Program-made: the position numbers and the translations under genes
DNA from: Porphyromonadaceae bacterium
GTDB lineage: Bacteria; Bacteroidota; Bacteroidia; Bacteroidales; CAMTPD01
DNA: 29,306 nucleotides
Direction: 5' to 3'
NCBI GenBank assembly: GCA_003447595.1
Contig: DLYT01000018.1
Location: 1 to 29,306, forward strand
Shown: positions 25,901 to 29,306 of the stretch, in pieces
Layout of the letters: each line of letters opens with the position of its first letter
How positions within the stretch are numbered: the stretch's first letter is position 1
The notes under the pieces: model-generated
The model's database searches: none
Told to the model about the DNA's origin: nothing
What the model saw: the letters and a program-made list of their open reading frames with translations, nothing else

Positions 25901-26102
25901 TTGTATAAATAGCTTAAAATTGATTTGTTTATTCTGTTATTTTGTTTATGCAGAGCGAGTTATATGAGCAAGGAGGGTGAGATTGAGATGTGTTGCGAAG
26001 GCCTTATCTTGCGGTCGTTATCCGGTAGTTCACGGATCGCAAAATGTTGATCTTAATTTACACACTTGGTGTACTGTTAACCCTGTTGAAGAATGAACTT
26101 AA
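25901..26102 (+). promoter_or_regulatory. Leader region of the VirE-family gene
   Basis: These 202 bases between the terminator and the ATG contain no credible gene. No full TAnnTTTG/TTTG pair is present; the nearest is TATTTTG at 25938-25944. A TTGCG...CGCAA pairing near 26011-26045 and a short TACAC/GTGTA repeat near 26058-26074 could fold. AACCCTGTTG at 26079-26088 lies 14 bases before the start codon and repeats the 5' arm of the upstream terminator. Confidence 0.35.
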
Positions 26103-28637
26103 ATGAATACTATGAATCAGAGAAAAGTATCACTTTTTGCCAATTGCAAGCAAAAAGCGCAACAAGAAATTACGTTAGACGAAGTACGAGCACGAGCCGG
26201 TGAAGCAAAACACATGCACGTGATTCAACAAATCGAAGCTGCGGCAAGCAGAGGGGATAAAGACACCGCCGATCAGCTCAAGCGCACGCTGCCGGCTGTG
26301 GTGTTTGGAGGAATATTTCGGGGCGGTCATGCCATGAAGAACCTGGTAGAAGGGAGCGGTTTGTTGGTGCTCGACTTCGACAAGCTCACGACCGAGCAAG
26401 TAGAAACGGCCTTGCGCATTTTGCGCGAGCAACCCTCGGTGGTGATGGCCGCGCCCAGTCCTACGGGGCGAGGGATCAAAGTGGTGGTGCGTACCGATCA
26501 CGACCCTTCGCGTCATCCGGAGGTGTTTGCCTATACCAGTCGATACTTCGAATCGTTGCTGAATCTCTTGGTAGACCAAAGTGGCAAAGACTTATCCCGT
26601 CTGTGCTTTCTATTTTCGATCGAAAAGCTTCACTACAATGCCAACGCGCAACCGCTCGATTTGTCGCATATCGGAACGCGTACCGATGTGGCACCTCCGG
26701 TAGTGCCGTTGAGTGGCGACGTGAAAAACAACAAAGGGCAAAGTGGCGAAAATACGTCCCTTCCCAAAGGCGGAGACCGGAGTGAAGTTGTCCCTCAAAG
26801 CATTCCCCCTCAAAACGGCAGCAAGCCGGGTGCCGCGATTCCGCCCCATGTGATGCGCAAGTTGCACATGAGCAGTGGCGGGGCAAATACGAAGGGCGGT
26901 ACCCTGAGCGAAATAGCCGACGATTTTATCGCCTTGCAGTGGCGACGCAGCGAAGCACTCAGCATGCACCTCGAGGCAAAAGCCTGCTTCAAGGAAGGGC
27001 AGCGCAACCTGTACATCTTCAAGTTTGCCTGCAAAGCCTGCCAGTGCGGTATTCCGCGTCCCATCGCGCAAGCCTGGGCCGAAGAGCGCTATGGCAGTGA
27101 CGACTTCAAGCCGGGTGAGGTGATCTCTGCCTTTGGCAGTGGCTATAGCAGCAATGAATCGCTTTTTGGCAGGGATTCGGACCGACTTCAATTGGCGGCT
27201 CAAGCCTTGCAAGACCTCCCTTTTGGCGAAAGCGCCTCCGGCTCATCGGTTGAGTTGCAACCCTCGGGCGACGAACTCTACGAGTACACGCCTCTGATGC
27301 CCGATACCGTTTTCGAGAAGTTGCCGCAACTGTTTCGAGACGCGGTAAAGCCACAGCGCAGCGGTAGGCAGCGCGATATCATGCTAGCCTCGGCACTCAC
27401 GGTGGTAAGTGCCTGTATGCCCGGAATTACCGGACTTTACGATGGCTGCGAATACAGTCCGCACCTCTATTTCTTTGTCGTGGCAAAGGCAGCCAATGGC
27501 AAAAACATGGCCTCGCAACCCTTCAAGATGGCACGTCATTACGTGGGCATCCTCAAAACAGAAAGCGATCGTAAAATGGCTCAGTATATCCAAGACAAGG
27601 CCGATTTTGATGCCTATTGTCTGCAAATGAAGGCAGAGCGCAAGCCGGTAGATACCAGTCGCGAACCCATCGAGCCTCATGCCGTGATGCCCTGGATACC
27701 TGCCAATATCAGCAGACCTATGTTTATCAAGCAAGTGGTTTATAACGGCAGATGCGGCTCCTTTGTGTTGGAGACAGAGGCCGATGCCTTGTCGGTCAAT
27801 AAAAGCACCGACTGGGGCGACCTCAGCTTGCTGCTTCGTGCCGCCTTTCATCACGAACGCATCTCGATGGCTCGCAGCGGCGACGGCAAAAAGGATGGTT
27901 TCGAGGAGATCGACGAACCCCATTTTGCCATCTTCGTTACCGGCACGCCCGACCAGTTTGTCCGTCTCATGGGCGATGCCGAAAACGGTCTCTACAGCCG
28001 CTTTTGTGTCTATGCCTTTAGCGAGCGCGAAGGATGGCACAATCCGGCACCTTCGTCGCAGGGCGTCAACTTCAAGCAATACTATGCCCACCTGGGCGAA
28101 ACGTTGGCGCAATATGCCCTTTTCTCGCGCGAACATCCGGCCCAGTTTCACTTGACCGAGTCGCAGTGGCGACGCTTCAATGCCGAGATGGCACCGCTGC
28201 TCGACAAGGCGCAAGACTTTGGTTTCGAAAACGAACCCAGCGTGGTGAAGCGTCTCGGACTCATTCTATATCGCGTGGCGATGACGCTGAGTGCCGTGCG
28301 ACGTGCCGATCGTGAAATAGGGAGCAGCGAGTTTTATTGCAACGACGACGATTTCGAGTCGGCACTGGCCATCAGCAGAGTCTGTTTGGAGCACAGCAAA
28401 CTCATGCTTTCGGGCTTCAAGGTGCAAGATAAATTCTCGGGCAGCCTCAAGAAAGGAGTCAGCGGACCCGAAGAGATCCTCGCCAAACTCCCCGACACCT
28501 TCAGCAAGAAAGAAGTGGTCGCGCTGTATAAGGAATTTGGGAAATCGGAAACATCGTGTCGTCGATTTGTTACCACTCAGATCAAATCCGGTACGATTGT
28601 GAAACAAAAACACGGGGTGTACCAGAAGGTAAAATAA
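26103..28637 (+). CDS. BT4734/VirE-family protein: predicted primase-like domain plus DUF3987 ATPase-like region
   Basis: The 844-residue protein has four parts. The BT4734-like (VirE N-terminal) domain, about 1-190, shows primase-polymerase features: an hhhDhD motif LLVLDFD (Asp 91 and 93), SPTGRGIKVVV (about 119-129) and DQSGKDLSRLCFLF (about 158-171). A low-complexity linker spans about 190-265. A PriCT-like segment (about 270-356) includes GQRNLYIFKFACKACQCGI. The DUF3987 region (about 395-770) has a degenerate Walker A loop (AKAANGKN, 461-468), an acidic Walker B-like ETEADAL (about 557-563), VTGTP (about 612-616) and the Arg of LYSRF (633). A winged-helix-like tail occupies about 785-844. 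Its biological role is unproven. GC content is about 60% in a sampled stretch, well above its neighbours, suggesting acquired DNA. A second in-frame Met (codon 4) is an alternative start. Confidence 0.85.
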   Translation: MNTMNQRKVSLFANCKQKAQQEITLDEVRARAGEAKHMHVIQQIEAAASRGDKDTADQLKRTLPAVVFGGIFRGGHAMKNLVEGSGLLVLDFDKLTTEQVETALRILREQPSVVMAAPSPTGRGIKVVVRTDHDPSRHPEVFAYTSRYFESLLNLLVDQSGKDLSRLCFLFSIEKLHYNANAQPLDLSHIGTRTDVAPPVVPLSGDVKNNKGQSGENTSLPKGGDRSEVVPQSIPPQNGSKPGAAIPPHVMRKLHMSSGGANTKGGTLSEIADDFIALQWRRSEALSMHLEAKACFKEGQRNLYIFKFACKACQCGIPRPIAQAWAEERYGSDDFKPGEVISAFGSGYSSNESLFGRDSDRLQLAAQALQDLPFGESASGSSVELQPSGDELYEYTPLMPDTVFEKLPQLFRDAVKPQRSGRQRDIMLASALTVVSACMPGITGLYDGCEYSPHLYFFVVAKAANGKNMASQPFKMARHYVGILKTESDRKMAQYIQDKADFDAYCLQMKAERKPVDTSREPIEPHAVMPWIPANISRPMFIKQVVYNGRCGSFVLETEADALSVNKSTDWGDLSLLLRAAFHHERISMARSGDGKKDGFEEIDEPHFAIFVTGTPDQFVRLMGDAENGLYSRFCVYAFSEREGWHNPAPSSQGVNFKQYYAHLGETLAQYALFSREHPAQFHLTESQWRRFNAEMAPLLDKAQDFGFENEPSVVKRLGLILYRVAMTLSAVRRADREIGSSEFYCNDDDFESALAISRVCLEHSKLMLSGFKVQDKFSGSLKKGVSGPEEILAKLPDTFSKKEVVALYKEFGKSETSCRRFVTTQIKSGTIVKQKHGVYQKVK

Positions 28638-28650
28638 TACATTGTGAAAA

Positions 28651-28712
28651 AACACACCTTATAGCAATGGCTGTATTTGGCTATATCGATGGCTATATGG
28701 CAGAGGTGTGTT
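28651..28712. repeat. Hairpin enclosing TGGCTATAT direct repeats
   Basis: AACACACCT (28651-28659) and AGGTGTGTT (28704-28712) form a 9-bp inverted repeat with no T-run after it. Between the arms lie TGGCTGTAT (28668-28676), TGGCTATAT (28678-28686) and TGGCTATAT (28690-28698), spaced 10 and 12 bases from start to start. It begins 14 bases after the VirE-family stop codon. Confidence 0.7.
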
Positions 28713-28754
28713 AAGTGGTTGATTGCAATAACGGTAGATCGCTTGTTTTGCTTC

Positions 28755-28925
28755 AAGTAGCCAAATAGTCGCACAAAAGAGGGGGCTCTTATTTGGGAAT
28801 GTATCCTTTCGTTTGTTTGATACGATATGTATTATATTATCCATTAGGACAATGTAATAACACCGCGTCGAATACACCGTAGAGCAAAAAATAAGAGGGG
28901 TGGCTATATGACTATTTGGCTACTT
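28755..28925. repeat. Long inverted repeat between VirE-family gene and DUF4248 gene
   Basis: A perfect 16-bp inverted repeat (28755-28770 and 28910-28925, AAGTAGCCAAATAGTC) encloses 139 bases. Each arm has a second matched box further in: CTCTTATTT at 28786-28794 and its complement at 28889-28897. The arms contain the core TATTTGGCTA, which also occurs at 28674-28683, and TGGCTATAT recurs at 28901-28909. The right arm ends 6 bases before the DUF4248 stop codon. No target-site duplication is seen. Confidence 0.75.
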
Positions 28926-28931
28926 CAAAAC

Positions 28932-29162
28932 TCACGGAGCACCCAGGTGATTTACAAAGCAGGCAACCACTTTGGGAGGAAGGATCTTCATGTAAGGGCG
29001 CCATCCCGCGGCAAGAAGTGCGTCGCGAAGTCCGGGCGTGCTGTGTATCCAACGCCCCAGCGCTTTGGTAGCCATCAACGGCGTACTGCCGATAAAATAA
29101 AGTTGCGCCAACTCGGTAAAAGCATACGCGCGAATGCGAAAAGGAAGTTCGTCGTTTTCCAT
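28932..29162 (-). CDS. DUF4248 domain protein
   Basis: This is a 76-residue basic protein. The sequence pattern FRIRAYAFTELAQLYF, then a short linker, ATKALGRWI, PGLRDALLAAGWRPY and LPPKVVACFVNHLGAP, matches the small DUF4248 family as recalled, which is found almost only in Bacteroidota. The helices and conserved Trp suggest a small helix-turn-helix-like DNA-binding fold, but this is inference. Family members commonly sit beside VirE-family, HU-like and amidase genes. Here it converges on the VirE-family gene across a repeat-filled 294-base gap. GC content is high like that gene, consistent with shared origin. A good -7 element lies 51 bases upstream of its start. Confidence 0.85.
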   Translation of the reverse strand: MENDELPFRIRAYAFTELAQLYFIGSTPLMATKALGRWIHSTPGLRDALLAAGWRPYMKILPPKVVACFVNHLGAP

Positions 29163-29212
29163 ATTATTAGATGATTAATTTCCTTCAATATACGAAATAA
29201 TACTTTAATAAT

Positions 29213-29220
29213 CAAACGTA
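29213..29220 (-). promoter_or_regulatory. Probable -7 element of the DUF4248 gene promoter
   Basis: On the minus strand this reads TACGTTTG, a perfect TAnnTTTG. It predicts a leader of about 45 bases. The -33 box is poor: minus-strand CTTG at 29248-29245 is 24 bases away. Confidence 0.5.
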
Positions 29221-29251
29221 TAAACCATTTATTTTATAAAAAATCAAGCAT

Positions 29252-29304
29252 GGTTTTTCTAAAAACCTAGTGAGGTTTCTCCCAAAAGCTAGTAAGGTTC
29301 TTGC
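29252..29304. repeat. Overlapping hairpins and imperfect tandem repeat at the right edge
   Basis: GGTTTTT (29252-29258) pairs with AAAAACC (29261-29267). The same AAACC bases also pair with AGGTTT in the next hairpin (AAACCT-AGTG-AGGTTT). Then an imperfect tandem copy follows: AAAACCTAGTGAGGTTTCT is repeated as AAAAGCTAGTAAGGTTCTT after three Cs. The array may continue beyond the window. Confidence 0.6.
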
Positions 29305-29306
29305 AA

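Noticed and set aside
27384..28214. 276-residue minus-strand open frame inside the VirE-family gene, with other long antisense frames near 26476-27212
   Set aside because: High GC removes stop codons from the antisense frames; the plus frame shows clear conserved domains and the antisense products show none.
28771..28909. Invertible promoter segment between the 16-bp repeats
   Set aside because: No complete TAnnTTTG with a spaced TTTG was found on either strand inside the segment and no invertase gene is visible, so it is kept only as one option in the findings.
28755..28925. Simple shared bidirectional terminator for the convergent genes
   Set aside because: The 139-base spacer is far too long for an efficient terminator hairpin and there are no T-runs directly after the arms.
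28908..29174. 88-residue plus-strand open frame overlapping the DUF4248 gene
   Set aside because: The minus-strand DUF4248 frame matches a known family and has a good promoter; the plus frame does not.
1..29306. CRISPR array, tRNA, rRNA or insertion sequence
   Set aside because: No regularly spaced long direct repeats, no cloverleaf-like segment, no rRNA-like sequence and no transposase motif were recognised by eye.

Overview
This window looks like a chromosome segment from the order Bacteroidales, probably a Bacteroides-like species. The reasons are a 3' fragment of the Bacteroidota outer-membrane protein SprA/Sov, an RprX/RprY two-component pair, glycine-lipid synthesis genes glsA and glsB, a Bacteroides-type dcw (division and cell wall) cluster ending in ftsA-ftsZ-yqeY, promoters resembling the Bacteroidota form (-33 TTTG, -7 TAnnTTTG), and a BT4734/VirE plus DUF4248 gene pair. 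No rRNA, tRNA, insertion sequence or CRISPR array was seen. The species cannot be fixed from the sequence alone.

Layout. Positions 1-3171 (+) are the C-terminal part of sprA, cut by the window edge. Positions 3405-5702 (+) hold the histidine kinase rprX and response regulator rprY, closed by a strong terminator. A second terminator facing the other way ends the dcw cluster. The cluster fills 21086 down to 5851 on the minus strand, transcribed in the order rsmH, ftsL-like, ftsI (with PASTA), murE, mraY, murD, ftsW, murG, murC, ftsQ, ftsA, ftsZ, yqeY. Gaps are at most about 25 bases and several genes overlap, so it reads as one operon making lipid II and the divisome. The mraZ gene that usually starts this cluster is absent. 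In its place is a 425-base, palindrome-rich divergent intergenic region. On its other side glsA-glsB (21512-23315, +) are transcribed away and end at a clear terminator.

The right-hand third is more accessory. Two tandem PAS-like/LuxR-type regulators (23658-25172) have their own promoter and terminator. A small protein with a Cys cluster and no recognised family (25358-25804) follows. Next is a GC-rich 844-residue BT4734/VirE-family protein (26103-28637) with a predicted primase-like domain, a PriCT-like segment, a DUF3987 ATPase-like region and a C-terminal winged helix. It converges on a DUF4248 gene (29162-28932, -). The gap between these two genes carries direct and inverted copies of a TATTTGGCTA/TGGCTATAT motif, including a 16-bp perfect inverted repeat. 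More tandem and hairpin repeats lie at the right edge. This VirE-DUF4248 locus, with its repeats and its unusual leader, is the best candidate here for an incompletely described system.
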